DNA of 64,000 nucleotides from Bacteroidales bacterium (GTDB taxonomy: Bacteria; Bacteroidota; Bacteroidia; Bacteroidales; UBA932), in NCBI GenBank assembly GCA_017962925.1, contig JAGCUK010000013.1, forward strand, positions 1 to 64,000, given 5' to 3'. The position numbers were made by a program, and so were the translations under genes. Shown piece after piece: positions 33,262 to 42,314 of this stretch (the stretch's first letter is position 1; each line of letters begins with the position of its first letter). The notes under the pieces were generated by a model. The model was given only the letters and a program-made list of their open reading frames with translations. It was not told the DNA's origin and did no database searches.

Positions 33262-34983
33262 TTACTCTTTTATGAAGGGTTGAATATATTCTACTATCCT
33301 GTCGATCCAGTTATAGCTGCCGGTGCCGGGGGAGGCGGTGCGCTGGAAGCAGTGAGGACGCTTTGCAAGGGTGTGGAGCTCGCTTTGGATGCCCATCGCA
33401 CGCATCTTTTCCCAAGCCTTGACGGAGTTCATCGATGCCCATCCGTCGGCATCTCCATGGATAAACAGCATCGGGGCAGTATCGAGGTCGAAGTTGAACT
33501 CGGGTGCCAGGACTGCGGAATCGTCGTTGCCGCCGGTGGTGTTGTTACGCTCCAGGCCGTCCGTCAGGGCGTAGGCTGGATAAATCCCGATGCCCCATTG
33601 TACCTTGCAGGAGAGTTTGTCGATATTATCGATGGGCAGGTAGCTCTTCTGGCGCGAGGAGGTGACCCCCATTAAGGTGAGATGCCCTCCGGCAGATGAG
33701 CCCATGATTCCGATGCGGTTGGGGTCGAGTCCGTGGGAAGGAGCCTCGCTGCGCACCACGCGGATAACCCTCTGCAGGTCTTCCCAGGCGGTAGTGTGCT
33801 TTGCCAGAGGCGCTGCCGGGCGGGGAGTGCGGTATTTCAGGGTGACCACGGTGATGCCGAGCTCGTTGAGGCGGCGGCGTACCGGTGCAACCTCGAAACT
33901 CTCCGGCGAGTTGCTGTTATAAGATCCTCCGGAGTAGATGATCTGGATTGCGTGAGTGCTCAGGTGATGAGGGAAATGCCACTCTATGTAGGGCTCGCAC
34001 TGATTGTCCTGACGGTCCGGCATCTTGCCTTCGGGCCAGATGGGTTCCTTGTCGTAGCCTGCGCGCTCCTCGTCGGAAGCAAAGCGGTCGAGAATCTTTT
34101 CTTCTGGTTTCACGGGGCCGAGGTATCCCATCTGAGTCATAAACTCGATGGCGCGCTCGAAACCGTATGCGCCGTGCTTCTTATTGGGATAGAGATGAAG
34201 TTCCGCGGGCACTCCCATGCGGCGTAACTGCCTGTAGACCAGGGTGGAGCCATTGGGGGAGTAAGGGTCGGCGCCGCCATGGTGCATGCACACCGGGCAG
34301 GTCTTCTCGTCGAACTTGAACACTTTGCTGATGGTCACGTCCGGTCCGTATCCTTCTCTGGTTGCGGGGATGCCGGTCTCTCCGTCGGTGGTGACGTAGG
34401 CCGGGGCATTCGCTATCGCCCAGTTGATATGGCAGGGAACGTCATCTATCTTGTCTATCTTCTCGTAAGCGGGAGTCTGGGAACTGGTGGCAAGCAGCAG
34501 CGTGAGGTGGCCGCCGGCAGACATCCCTATCGCACCTATCTTCTCCGGATCGAACCCGCGCTTCTTCGCCTGGCTGCGCACCATGCGCACGGCCCTCTGG
34601 CCATCCTCCCAGGCACTCTGGTAAATGGGCAGGCCCTTCGGACGCGGGGTGCGGTAAACCAGATTCACGCACTGCACGCCAAGAGCGGTCAGCTCCTGAT
34701 GCCACTTCTCTACGAGGTCCACGTCGCAGACCACGCTGTAGGATCCTCCCGAGATCAGAATCATGCAGGTGCCGTTCGGGTTGGCAGGCTTCTCGTACCA
34801 CTCGATATAAGGCATGCGCCACTCGTCCGGATTGAACCCGGCCGCCTTGGACACATTGGTCATCGCCCCTATCTGGTGAGCCTGCGCATCAGGCATCTTA
34901 TCCTTGGGCCACAGGCCCTGGCGCTCATATGCGCCGAGCTGCAGCGCTGCAAATATCAGCAGTAATGAAAGGATCCTTTTCAT
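33262..34983 (-). CDS. Exported protein with two alpha/beta-hydrolase (esterase) domains
   Basis: A 573-residue protein, signal peptide about 1-18. Two hydrolase domains lie in tandem. The first (about 50-290) has nucleophile elbow G-M-S-A-G-G-H near 153-159, an Asp in G-G-A-D-P and a His in K-K-H-G-A. The second (about 325-573) has G-S-S-A-G-G-H near 426-432, H-G-D-A-D and R-P-H-C-F. Both catalytic triads look complete. Similar single domains are acetylxylan or feruloyl esterases. The two halves are homologous to each other, so this is an internal duplication. Substrate unknown. Confidence 0.83.
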   Translation of the reverse strand: MKRILSLLLIFAALQLGAYERQGLWPKDKMPDAQAHQIGAMTNVSKAAGFNPDEWRMPYIEWYEKPANPNGTCMILISGGSYSVVCDVDLVEKWHQELTALGVQCVNLVYRTPRPKGLPIYQSAWEDGQRAVRMVRSQAKKRGFDPEKIGAIGMSAGGHLTLLLATSSQTPAYEKIDKIDDVPCHINWAIANAPAYVTTDGETGIPATREGYGPDVTISKVFKFDEKTCPVCMHHGGADPYSPNGSTLVYRQLRRMGVPAELHLYPNKKHGAYGFERAIEFMTQMGYLGPVKPEEKILDRFASDEERAGYDKEPIWPEGKMPDRQDNQCEPYIEWHFPHHLSTHAIQIIYSGGSYNSNSPESFEVAPVRRRLNELGITVVTLKYRTPRPAAPLAKHTTAWEDLQRVIRVVRSEAPSHGLDPNRIGIMGSSAGGHLTLMGVTSSRQKSYLPIDNIDKLSCKVQWGIGIYPAYALTDGLERNNTTGGNDDSAVLAPEFNFDLDTAPMLFIHGDADGWASMNSVKAWEKMRAMGIQSELHTLAKRPHCFQRTASPGTGSYNWIDRIVEYIQPFIKE

Positions 34984-34995
34984 GTGTTCAGGTTT

Positions 34996-37900
34996 TTATT
35001 TCTTCAGCATTTCGGCAACAGCGGCTTCGAGCTGCTTGTCTTCGCCGCGCGCAACGCTTTCGGGATCGTTATAGACGAGGATGTCCGGTTCGAGCTGGAG
35101 ATTCTCCAGATAGCGTTCGTTGGAAACGCTCCAGGAGCCGATCTGGGGGATACCGAAGACCAGGGTAGGATCTACCTGATTCTCCCACCAAACCGAGGTG
35201 GCGGTGCCGGGAACCGGAGCTCCGATGATCTTGCCGGTGCCGAGTGCCCTATAGCAGTAAGGGAAGCCGCAGGCATCTGAGTAGTTGGCCTCGCAGACCA
35301 CCACGCAGGAAGGCTTCACCCACTTGTCGTAGGGTTCGGGTGCCATATAGACTCCGCGGGCCTGGCGCTTGGTGTACATCTTGCCGTCCAGGAAGGTGGC
35401 GAGATCGTTGTGCAGCCATCCGCCGCCGTTATTGCGGGTGTCCACTATGAGAGCATCGCAGGTGCGGTACTTACCCAGAGCCTTGGAGTAAACCTCGCGG
35501 AAGCTGGCGGAGTTCATGCCACGCACATGCACATATCCCACGCGGCCGCCGGAGAGCTCCTCGACCCTCTTCTCGTTATTGCGCACCCAGCGCTGATAGT
35601 ATCCTTCGTTATCGTTTCCGCCGGGAGTCAGGATGACATCCTTTTCCTTGCCATTCTCCTTGACGGTGAGCATGATGCGCTTGGCGGAGGTGCGGGCGAG
35701 AGCGCGGTACCAGGGAGTGCCGGGCTCGATTTCCTTACCCTCTACTGCGAGGATGAGATCGCCTTCCTTCATCTTGGGCGCAGCCCTCTTGAGCACGCTG
35801 TAAGGGAGGAATTCCTTGACTTTCAGTCCCTTTCCGGTGTATTCTTCATCGAAGATCACGCCGAGGTGTCCGACATTGCCAGCAGGACCGCTGTAGCGCC
35901 CGCCGGTGTGGGAACCGTTCAGCTCGCCGAGCATCTCGGAAAGCAGTTCACGGAATGCCCAGTTGTCGGTGATGTAAGGCAGGAACTGGCGGTAGTTGGC
36001 ACCGACAGCTGCCCAATCGACTCCGTGCATATCCTCCACATACCATTTCTCCTTAACTTGCCTCCAGCAGTGCTCGAAGATGTATTCGCGCTCCTTGACT
36101 GCATCGTATTCATATTCGCCTCTGAACGAAACGCCCTTTGTGCTGAAGTTGTTCGGATCTGCCTTGGTGATGCCATTGCGGCCGACCACGAAAACACTCT
36201 TGCCGTCGGCTGAAGGCACCAGGCTGCCGGCGAAGCTCTTTTTGACAACCTTGATATCGCCGGTCTTGCGGTCCACGCAGACGAGGTCGTGGTTCTTCTC
36301 GAGCTGGACGGTGTAGTAGAGCTTCTTGCCGTCGGGAGTGAGGAGATAATCGCCGATGTGGCCGGAATGACGGGTGAGGCGAACCACGCGGTCGAAGCGT
36401 CCCTCAAGTTCGAGTTTGACTTTTTCGGGCTTTTTCTTCTCGGTAGTATCCTTCTTTTCCTTGTCTTCTTTTTTCTTATCCTTGGCGGCCTGCTTGTCGC
36501 TCTTCAGAAGGCCCTCGATCTTCTCCATGTCTTCGCCTCGGATGAAGTTCAGGTAGGCCTCGTCGTCGAAGAACATGATGTAGATATCGCCTTCCGCGCC
36601 CCAGCTGCCGTGGCTGCGGAAACCGGCCTTGTCGGTCTCCCAGGTCATGGCCTTTCCGCCCATGGCCCACTTGAAACCGCCGTCGGAGTAGCCGCTCAGG
36701 GTGAGGTCGGTGAGCTCGCCGGACTCGATGTCTATCAGGCAGATATCCTCATTGTACATGCGCTGATCGCCCTCATAGGTGGAGAGGATGTAGCGGCTGT
36801 CCGGGCTCCATTCGAACTGGATGTCGCCATCGGAATAGGAATAATTCACTCCTTCGGGGATTAGGACTTTCTCCTTGCCGCCGTCAGTGCTGCAGATTAC
36901 CAGCGCGGTGCGGTTGCGGAGGTATGCCAGCCACTTGCCGTCCGGCGATACGCTCGGCTGGAAGCAGACTTGGCCTTCGGGGGTGATCCTCTTTTCCTTA
37001 GTTTTGGTGGAGAAGGTGAAGAGCTGATCCTTCTTGTCGGTGAGTTCGAGCTTGTAGATGGCCCATTCGCCGCTCCTTTCGGATGCGTAGAAGAGGCTGC
37101 GGCCGTCCTTGCCGAAGGCCACTCCGCGCTCTGCCTCCGGGGTGTCGGTGAGGCGGCGGGTATCCCCAAGCTCCAGTGGTGTCACGAACACATCCCCATG
37201 GGAGACCACCGCCACTTCCTTACCGTTGGGAGATGCCGCGAAGCCGTTCAGGCCGTCGTTGGCGATCTTATAGATGTGCTCGCGCTGGAACTTATCCTTC
37301 TTGATGGTGATTGCCAGTTTTACCGGCTCCTGCCCTTCCTTCTGGGTGTAGAGATCTCCGTTCCAGGAGTAGCAGAGGATGCCGCTTGCGCTGATGCTGA
37401 GGTAGCGCACGGGGTTATCCTTGAAGTTGGTGATGCGCACGGGAGCGGCACCGTTGATGTCTGATTTCCAGACGTTTGCATCTCCTGCCCAGCCGTTGGT
37501 GGCAACGGGGGTCTCACTCTGCTCGCTCAAATAATAGAAATGTATGCCGTCGGGGGCGAATACAGGGGAGCGGTCGTCGCCGACAAACTTCGTGAGTTGG
37601 GTGTATTTGCCACCCTGTAGCTTCCAGATTTCGCGGGCGGCAGAGGATGTCTGGTGCTTGCGGTAGGGATCCTCCGGGGTGACGATGTTATCGTAGAGGA
37701 TGGTGCCGTCCGCGCTGATGGTCGCGGAGCCTGCCTTGACCGTGGCGATGCGCTTGGGAACGGGCAGGTTCTTGGGATCTGCCTGGAACGCCTCGGCGAA
37801 GTCGATGCTATAGAGATTAGCGGCTCCGGGGAAGGCGCTGGAAGTTGCAAGTTCCTGATAATAAGCGCTGAAGATTATCTTTCCATCTTTAGAAATTGTA

Positions 37901-38238
37901 TAGGGAGTCTGCGCTCCACCATAGTCGGTGAGGCGCTTGGGACGTCCGCCTTCGGTGGAAATCGCCCACAGGTCCTTCTGGCCTTCGCGGAAGGATGCGA
38001 AGATAATGTATTTGCCATCGGGGCTCCAAAGGGGCTCGGTGTCATGAGCGGGGTTGGTGGTGAGCTGGGTGGCTTCACCTCCCTTGGCTGGCACGAGCCA
38101 GATGTCCCCCTGATAGACGAACGCTACGGTGTTTCCGTCCGGGGAGATGGCGTTTTGGCGGAGCCAGCGGGGTGTTTCATTTGCGATTGCTGCTGTGCAT
38201 AGGAATGCAGTCAAAGCTAAGAGGATAAGCTTCTTCAT
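34996..38238 (-). CDS. Tricorn-like S41 protease with N-terminal beta-propeller
   Basis: A protein of 1080 residues with a signal peptide at 1-19. The N-terminal 550 residues contain PD40/WD40-like propeller blades (repeated S-P-D-G-K-Y-I). A very Lys/Glu/Asp-rich segment of about 30 residues follows near 578-606. The C-terminal half has the tricorn core, a PDZ domain and the S41 site, with D-T-R-N-N-G-G-G and the Ser in N-Y-S-D-A-C-G-F. Tricorn homologues degrade oligopeptides. The start is set at the Met before K-K-L-I-L-L (38238); the 14 codons before it add no signal. It heads a minus-strand unit with the esterase and symporter genes. Confidence 0.88.
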   Translation of the reverse strand: MKKLILLALTAFLCTAAIANETPRWLRQNAISPDGNTVAFVYQGDIWLVPAKGGEATQLTTNPAHDTEPLWSPDGKYIIFASFREGQKDLWAISTEGGRPKRLTDYGGAQTPYTISKDGKIIFSAYYQELATSSAFPGAANLYSIDFAEAFQADPKNLPVPKRIATVKAGSATISADGTILYDNIVTPEDPYRKHQTSSAAREIWKLQGGKYTQLTKFVGDDRSPVFAPDGIHFYYLSEQSETPVATNGWAGDANVWKSDINGAAPVRITNFKDNPVRYLSISASGILCYSWNGDLYTQKEGQEPVKLAITIKKDKFQREHIYKIANDGLNGFAASPNGKEVAVVSHGDVFVTPLELGDTRRLTDTPEAERGVAFGKDGRSLFYASERSGEWAIYKLELTDKKDQLFTFSTKTKEKRITPEGQVCFQPSVSPDGKWLAYLRNRTALVICSTDGGKEKVLIPEGVNYSYSDGDIQFEWSPDSRYILSTYEGDQRMYNEDICLIDIESGELTDLTLSGYSDGGFKWAMGGKAMTWETDKAGFRSHGSWGAEGDIYIMFFDDEAYLNFIRGEDMEKIEGLLKSDKQAAKDKKKEDKEKKDTTEKKKPEKVKLELEGRFDRVVRLTRHSGHIGDYLLTPDGKKLYYTVQLEKNHDLVCVDRKTGDIKVVKKSFAGSLVPSADGKSVFVVGRNGITKADPNNFSTKGVSFRGEYEYDAVKEREYIFEHCWRQVKEKWYVEDMHGVDWAAVGANYRQFLPYITDNWAFRELLSEMLGELNGSHTGGRYSGPAGNVGHLGVIFDEEYTGKGLKVKEFLPYSVLKRAAPKMKEGDLILAVEGKEIEPGTPWYRALARTSAKRIMLTVKENGKEKDVILTPGGNDNEGYYQRWVRNNEKRVEELSGGRVGYVHVRGMNSASFREVYSKALGKYRTCDALIVDTRNNGGGWLHNDLATFLDGKMYTKRQARGVYMAPEPYDKWVKPSCVVVCEANYSDACGFPYCYRALGTGKIIGAPVPGTATSVWWENQVDPTLVFGIPQIGSWSVSNERYLENLQLEPDILVYNDPESVARGEDKQLEAAVAEMLKK

Positions 38239-38268
38239 ATCTTTAATAATATTATTACACCAAACTTT

Positions 38269-38276
38269 CAAAGATA
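38269..38276 (-). promoter_or_regulatory. -7 box of the tricorn-like operon
   Basis: On the minus strand the sequence is TATCTTTG, an exact TAnnTTTG match, 30 bases before the start at 38238. No clear -33 TTTG. It lies back to back with the recO box at 38298-38305. Confidence 0.55.
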
Positions 38277-38297
38277 GCAATTTTCTTTTTTAAACCT

Positions 38298-38305
38298 TAT
38301 ATTTG
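38298..38305 (+). promoter_or_regulatory. -7 box before recO
   Basis: TATATTTG matches the consensus. The recO ATG (38312) begins 6 bases after the box, so the transcript should have almost no leader. No -33 TTTG is seen. Confidence 0.5.
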
Positions 38306-38311
38306 TAAGTG

Positions 38312-38962
38312 ATGAATGACTCCGAACGCCTGATTGTTTTGAATTCCACCAAACTGGGGGATAATTCGCTGGTGCTGCATTGCCTTTGCCGCCGCCTGGG
38401 TCGGAGGAGTTTCATAGTGGGAATACGTAAGGGAGGCTCCCGGGCAATGTATCTGCCTTTCAGTGTTTTGGATGCTGAGATGCTGGAGAACCGGAAGTCT
38501 GACTTATGGCGTCTGAAGGGCGTTTCGGCGGTTTATCCGCTGAACGGGATCCGTTCCAGTTTCGACAAGAATGCTATCTGCCTGTTCATGAGCGAAGTGC
38601 TCTGGCGGGCCGTGCAGGACGGCGCTGCCGAGGAAGGCCTGTACGACTGGTGCGAGCATAGCATTCTTACCCTGGACGCTATGACCGGGGATTATGCCAA
38701 TTATCATCTGAGGTTTTTGATGGAACTCGCCGGTGTGCTGGGCTTTTCTCCTTCGTTCGAGGACCTGGCACCCTTCGCGGGGGAGCATCTACGTCAGATC
38801 TCGGACCTGCTGGCCGCAGACCTGCCGTCGTTCCTGGTCTATCCTCTGAATGGAGATACCCGCAGCGCCATCGCCGATGCCCTGCTCCGCTATCTCTCAG
38901 CCCACCTGGAGATTCCGCTGAATATCCGCTCTCTCGCAGTGCTGGGGGAACTCTACCGCTAG
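38312..38962 (+). CDS. recO: DNA repair protein RecO
   Basis: A 216-residue protein. The N-terminal OB-fold (about 1-75) has I-V-L-N-S-T-K-L-G-D-N-S-L-V-L-H, typical of RecO. The helical C-terminal part has H-L-R-F-L-M-E-L-A-G-V-L-G-F-S-P near 132-147. RecO loads RecA with RecR at gaps. It lacks the CxxC zinc motif found in some RecO proteins, as is usual in Bacteroidetes. ATG 38312 is preferred over GTG 38309. It faces the SGNH esterase gene with 1 base between the stops. Confidence 0.87.
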   Translation: MNDSERLIVLNSTKLGDNSLVLHCLCRRLGRRSFIVGIRKGGSRAMYLPFSVLDAEMLENRKSDLWRLKGVSAVYPLNGIRSSFDKNAICLFMSEVLWRAVQDGAAEEGLYDWCEHSILTLDAMTGDYANYHLRFLMELAGVLGFSPSFEDLAPFAGEHLRQISDLLAADLPSFLVYPLNGDTRSAIADALLRYLSAHLEIPLNIRSLAVLGELYR

Positions 38963-38963
38963 T

Positions 38964-40034
38964 TTATTTTATCCCGTACTTCTTCAGGATCTTCACCAGA
39001 GGCTTGCGTACGCTTTCGGCCCAGATATGGTAGCCGAAGTCGGATGGATGTATGCCGTCGGTAGTGGTCTCGTGGTCGGGTGAGGCAGCGTTGGAGCTCT
39101 TGATGTAATACACATCCTTATAGCGCTTTACGGCCACTGCCATGATGCTGTCGGCCACTGCCATCTTCTCTGCCTCGTTTTTGTCTTTGACGGTGTCGAA
39201 GTTGCGGTTCTCCCGGTAGATGGAGCGGATGAAGATCAGCGGCACGCCGGGATGTGTGGACTGAATGCCCTCGATAAAGCCCAGGGTGCGCTCGCGTATC
39301 TCCTTGGGAGAGGGATTGGAGAAGGTGTCGAAGAAGAAGGCATCCGCCTCGGCATCTTTCAGCGCATTCAGGAACTGCGGCTGCATTTTGGCATCGCCGC
39401 TCACTCCCAGGCTGTTGAATTGGAAGCCGGTCATGCGGGTGAGGAAGCCGGGGATGGTGTTTCCTGCGCGCACCGAGCAGGATCCGTGGGTGAAGCTAGA
39501 TCCGTAGAGGACGATGTTATATTTGAAAGGCTTCTCGCCGGGCTCGAGCATGCATCCTTCCGGAACTCCTACCTGTGCGGATGTAACCACCGAGAAGAGA
39601 GGGAAATACACCAGGCACTCCTTGACTCCGGGGGCCATGTTATCCACCAGCTTGCATTCTTTGTATTCATTGTTGCCTGCAGGGATCGCTGCTGAGCCTG
39701 CCCAGGTCCATTTTCCATCCTTCTTTATGTAAAGGTCGAAGCCGCGCTCTCCGCGGGTGTTGGGGCGGCCGCTCTCTACCATCGCACGCATCTTGATGGT
39801 CGGTGCATCGGTGCGGAAAACGGTGATGATGCCGGCGGAGGTGTTGAGCAGGTTGATGTCTTTCTCCACCCACCCGGTATACTTGGTGTAATCCATGCGC
39901 TTGTATGGGTCGGGGGTGTTGGGGAAGACTTTTCCCACGATGGTGAGGTTTGTCGCCTCGACAAACTTGAATCCCTGCGCTCCGGCAGGCAGGACCGCCA
40001 TCAGGGCGGCGAGAAGAATAAGAATGCGTTTCAT
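38964..40034 (-). CDS. Secreted SGNH/GDSL esterase with GxDLY domain (second copy)
   Basis: A 356-residue protein with a signal peptide at 1-20 (ending P-A-G-A-Q). The GxDLY domain has G-F-D-L-Y-I-K-K near 96-103. The SGNH domain has Y-G-S-S-F-T-H-G near 178, L-G-V-S-G-D, and D-G-I-H-P near 324. It is clearly paralogous to the enzyme at 7223-8302, down to the ends (both finish I-L-x-K-Y-G-I-K). It is the last gene of the minus-strand SusCD locus, 10 bases after the EamA gene. The longer frame upstream of the chosen Met has no signal-like sequence. Confidence 0.86.
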   Translation of the reverse strand: MKRILILLAALMAVLPAGAQGFKFVEATNLTIVGKVFPNTPDPYKRMDYTKYTGWVEKDINLLNTSAGIITVFRTDAPTIKMRAMVESGRPNTRGERGFDLYIKKDGKWTWAGSAAIPAGNNEYKECKLVDNMAPGVKECLVYFPLFSVVTSAQVGVPEGCMLEPGEKPFKYNIVLYGSSFTHGSCSVRAGNTIPGFLTRMTGFQFNSLGVSGDAKMQPQFLNALKDAEADAFFFDTFSNPSPKEIRERTLGFIEGIQSTHPGVPLIFIRSIYRENRNFDTVKDKNEAEKMAVADSIMAVAVKRYKDVYYIKSSNAASPDHETTTDGIHPSDFGYHIWAESVRKPLVKILKKYGIK

Positions 40035-40044
40035 AATGATAGTT

Positions 40045-40887
40045 TTAAACCGAGCCCAGCATAAGCAGGACCACACCGGCGAGCATCAGCAGGAGCACGC
40101 CGGCCTTCTGCGCGATGCGCTTCTCCTTGAAGAGAATGGCGCCCAGCGCGAAGGTGATGATAACCGCACTGCGGCGGATGAGTGAAACTACCGACAGCAT
40201 GCTTCCATCCTCCTTCAGCGAGAAGAAATAGAGCATGTCGGCGGCGGTGATGAGTACCGCAATCAGCACCAGCGTCCAATCCCACTTGAACGCTTCCTTT
40301 TGCCCTCTGAGAGAGCGGAGGAGGATGATTGCGGCCAGCATGAGAGTGATGTAGATATTGGTCCAGCTCTGCACGAACAGCGGCTGCAGCCCGGACATTA
40401 TGTGCTTGTCCCAGAGTGCACTGGCTACCCCGGAAAACACCGACAGCAGCAGCGCCCAGAAGCCTCTGTTCCCCTTGAAGGAGATGCCCTCGCGCTCGCT
40501 GTTCACGCTCAGCAGCCACAGCGCCACCAGCACTGCCGCGACTCCGATCCACTGCATCCAGTTCAGGCGTTCCCCGAATAGGACGATGGAGAAGACTACC
40601 ACGAACATCGGCCGGGAGGTCTTGAAGGTGCTGACGGTAGTGATTGGGAGGAGCTGCAGGGCGATCATCCCGCTGACCCAGGAGGTGGTGACGAGCACCG
40701 CCTTGAAGATGAGACGGAGATGATCGGCGCCGGTGCCCCAGGTGAGGAAGGGGCTTATCAGCAGCGCGCTGAGCGCAGTGGCGACCAGGAGGATGGGATA
40801 GACGCCATTGCGCTTCAAGGCAGCCTTCTTGGCGACATCATAGACGCCAAGAAAGACTGCGGAAGCTAATGCCATCCATATCCACAT
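40045..40887 (-). CDS. EamA/DMT-family membrane transporter
   Basis: A 280-residue inner-membrane protein with ten predicted helices arranged as two repeats of five. The second half reads S-V-V-S-L-I-R-R-S-A-V-I-I-T-F near residue 230, typical of the EamA C-terminal repeat. Such proteins move small metabolites in either direction; the substrate is not predictable. The start codon overlaps the stop of the phosphoesterase gene (TAATG), so the two are translationally coupled. Confidence 0.85.
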   Translation of the reverse strand: MWIWMALASAVFLGVYDVAKKAALKRNGVYPILLVATALSALLISPFLTWGTGADHLRLIFKAVLVTTSWVSGMIALQLLPITTVSTFKTSRPMFVVVFSIVLFGERLNWMQWIGVAAVLVALWLLSVNSEREGISFKGNRGFWALLLSVFSGVASALWDKHIMSGLQPLFVQSWTNIYITLMLAAIILLRSLRGQKEAFKWDWTLVLIAVLITAADMLYFFSLKEDGSMLSVVSLIRRSAVIITFALGAILFKEKRIAQKAGVLLLMLAGVVLLMLGSV

Positions 40888-42308
40888 TATTCCTCTGGCT
40901 TCAGTTTGAATTCATGTGTCCAGCTGCGTCCGTCTGGAGCGGTCACCGTCATTACGATGACGGATGCGTCCTTCGACGGAGTGGCTGCGAAATAATGGAT
41001 ATTCTTGCGGGGACGCTTGTACTTGGGGATTTCCTTGGTGCCGAATTTCTTGTTGATTTCGTCGATGTAGGTAGGCGAGACATCCTTCACCCTTTCCGGG
41101 GTGCCCATCGCGACCCCGTCCTGGGTCCATTCGATGGTCCAGTTGTCGTCGTAGTCCCACACATTGGCGATGCAGCACTCCGGATAGTAATGGGATGCTC
41201 CTTTCTCCAGGAATTCGACCTGGAAGTCGTCGGAGTAATCCACATTGTGCCAGTACCAGCTCAGTTTGCCATCCACCATATCGAGAATCTTGTAGCCGCG
41301 GGGAGTGCCGTCGTTGCACCAGATGGTCTCCCACCATGCTCCGCAGATGGCTGCGGGGTTGTGCTCGCGGATATTCTCGGTATAGATGTGGTTGTTGCTG
41401 ATGTGAGTGTGCCCGGACAGGAAATCCACCTTGTAGCCATCCAGAAGGGCCAGCATCTCCTTGCCGTTCACTATCCACTTGTCGGTGAACCAACGGAAGG
41501 TGGGGCTGTGCTGGGCGATGAAGATGTGGGTGCCCTTGGGAATGTATTCCAGCAGTCCGCGCATGAAATCCATGGTCCACTCGGGATATCCTTCGGTGTA
41601 TTTTCCGGATACCGTCGGATCCTTGACCTCGCCGCGGAAGCGGATGTTGTTCAGGCCGACCACCAGGTCTTCGCCGAGCCAGAAAGCCCAGTCGACGGGG
41701 CCGAAGGCATCTTCGTAGCTCGCCTGAGCGGCGCGTCCGGACATGTTCTGGATGAAGTCATGGTTGCCGATAACCGTGTAGAAGGGGATACCTGTCTTGA
41801 CAATCTCCTGCTTGTACGGTTCGAACATGTTAAGTTCGTTCCATGCGACATCACCAAGGCCAATGCCTACGGTATTGTGCTTGGCGGCATGGATCTGAGA
41901 CTGTTCTATCAAGTCTTCGAGAGGAGCCTTGCAGAACTTCTTCAGATGCCTTTCGTGCTTCATCTGAGGGTCGGACACGGCAAAGATCGTGAAATCATTG
42001 CCGGCCTGGGTCCTGTTCAGCTGGAACTCATACTTCTTTGCCTTGGTAAGGGGCTGATAGAACTGGGGGGCTCCGGTGGAAAAGTCCGGTTGATAGCCTG
42101 AAGGGCTCACGATATACACGAAACGGGCTTTGTCGGCAACTTCCAGTTTGAAACAACCGTTGCTGCCCGTGGTGGTAAAGTGCTCTCCGTCGGTGACGAT
42201 AACCCCCGCAAGGGCCTCGTTGCCGCAGGCCACCTTTCCACTCACTCTGCGAGCCTCCGCGCAGATGCAGAGGCTCGCCGTGAGTAAAACAATAAGAAGC
42301 TTTTTCAT
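40887..42308 (-). CDS. Exported calcineurin-like phosphoesterase with N- and C-terminal accessory domains
   Basis: A 473-residue protein with a signal peptide at 1-19. Residues about 20-95 are a beta-sandwich (MetallophosN-like), about 105-345 the calcineurin-like core, and about 355-473 a beta-rich C-terminal domain. The core has V-S-D-P-Q, G-L-G-D-V, G-N-H-D-F and S-G-H-T-H. The first motif reads D-P-Q where the classical one is D-x-H, which changes one metal ligand; this variant is known among Bacteroidetes members. The substrate is unknown. It is related to the larger phosphoesterase at the head of the same operon. Confidence 0.87.
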   Translation of the reverse strand: MKKLLIVLLTASLCICAEARRVSGKVACGNEALAGVIVTDGEHFTTTGSNGCFKLEVADKARFVYIVSPSGYQPDFSTGAPQFYQPLTKAKKYEFQLNRTQAGNDFTIFAVSDPQMKHERHLKKFCKAPLEDLIEQSQIHAAKHNTVGIGLGDVAWNELNMFEPYKQEIVKTGIPFYTVIGNHDFIQNMSGRAAQASYEDAFGPVDWAFWLGEDLVVGLNNIRFRGEVKDPTVSGKYTEGYPEWTMDFMRGLLEYIPKGTHIFIAQHSPTFRWFTDKWIVNGKEMLALLDGYKVDFLSGHTHISNNHIYTENIREHNPAAICGAWWETIWCNDGTPRGYKILDMVDGKLSWYWHNVDYSDDFQVEFLEKGASHYYPECCIANVWDYDDNWTIEWTQDGVAMGTPERVKDVSPTYIDEINKKFGTKEIPKYKRPRKNIHYFAATPSKDASVIVMTVTAPDGRSWTHEFKLKPEE

Positions 42309-42314
42309 CCAGAA

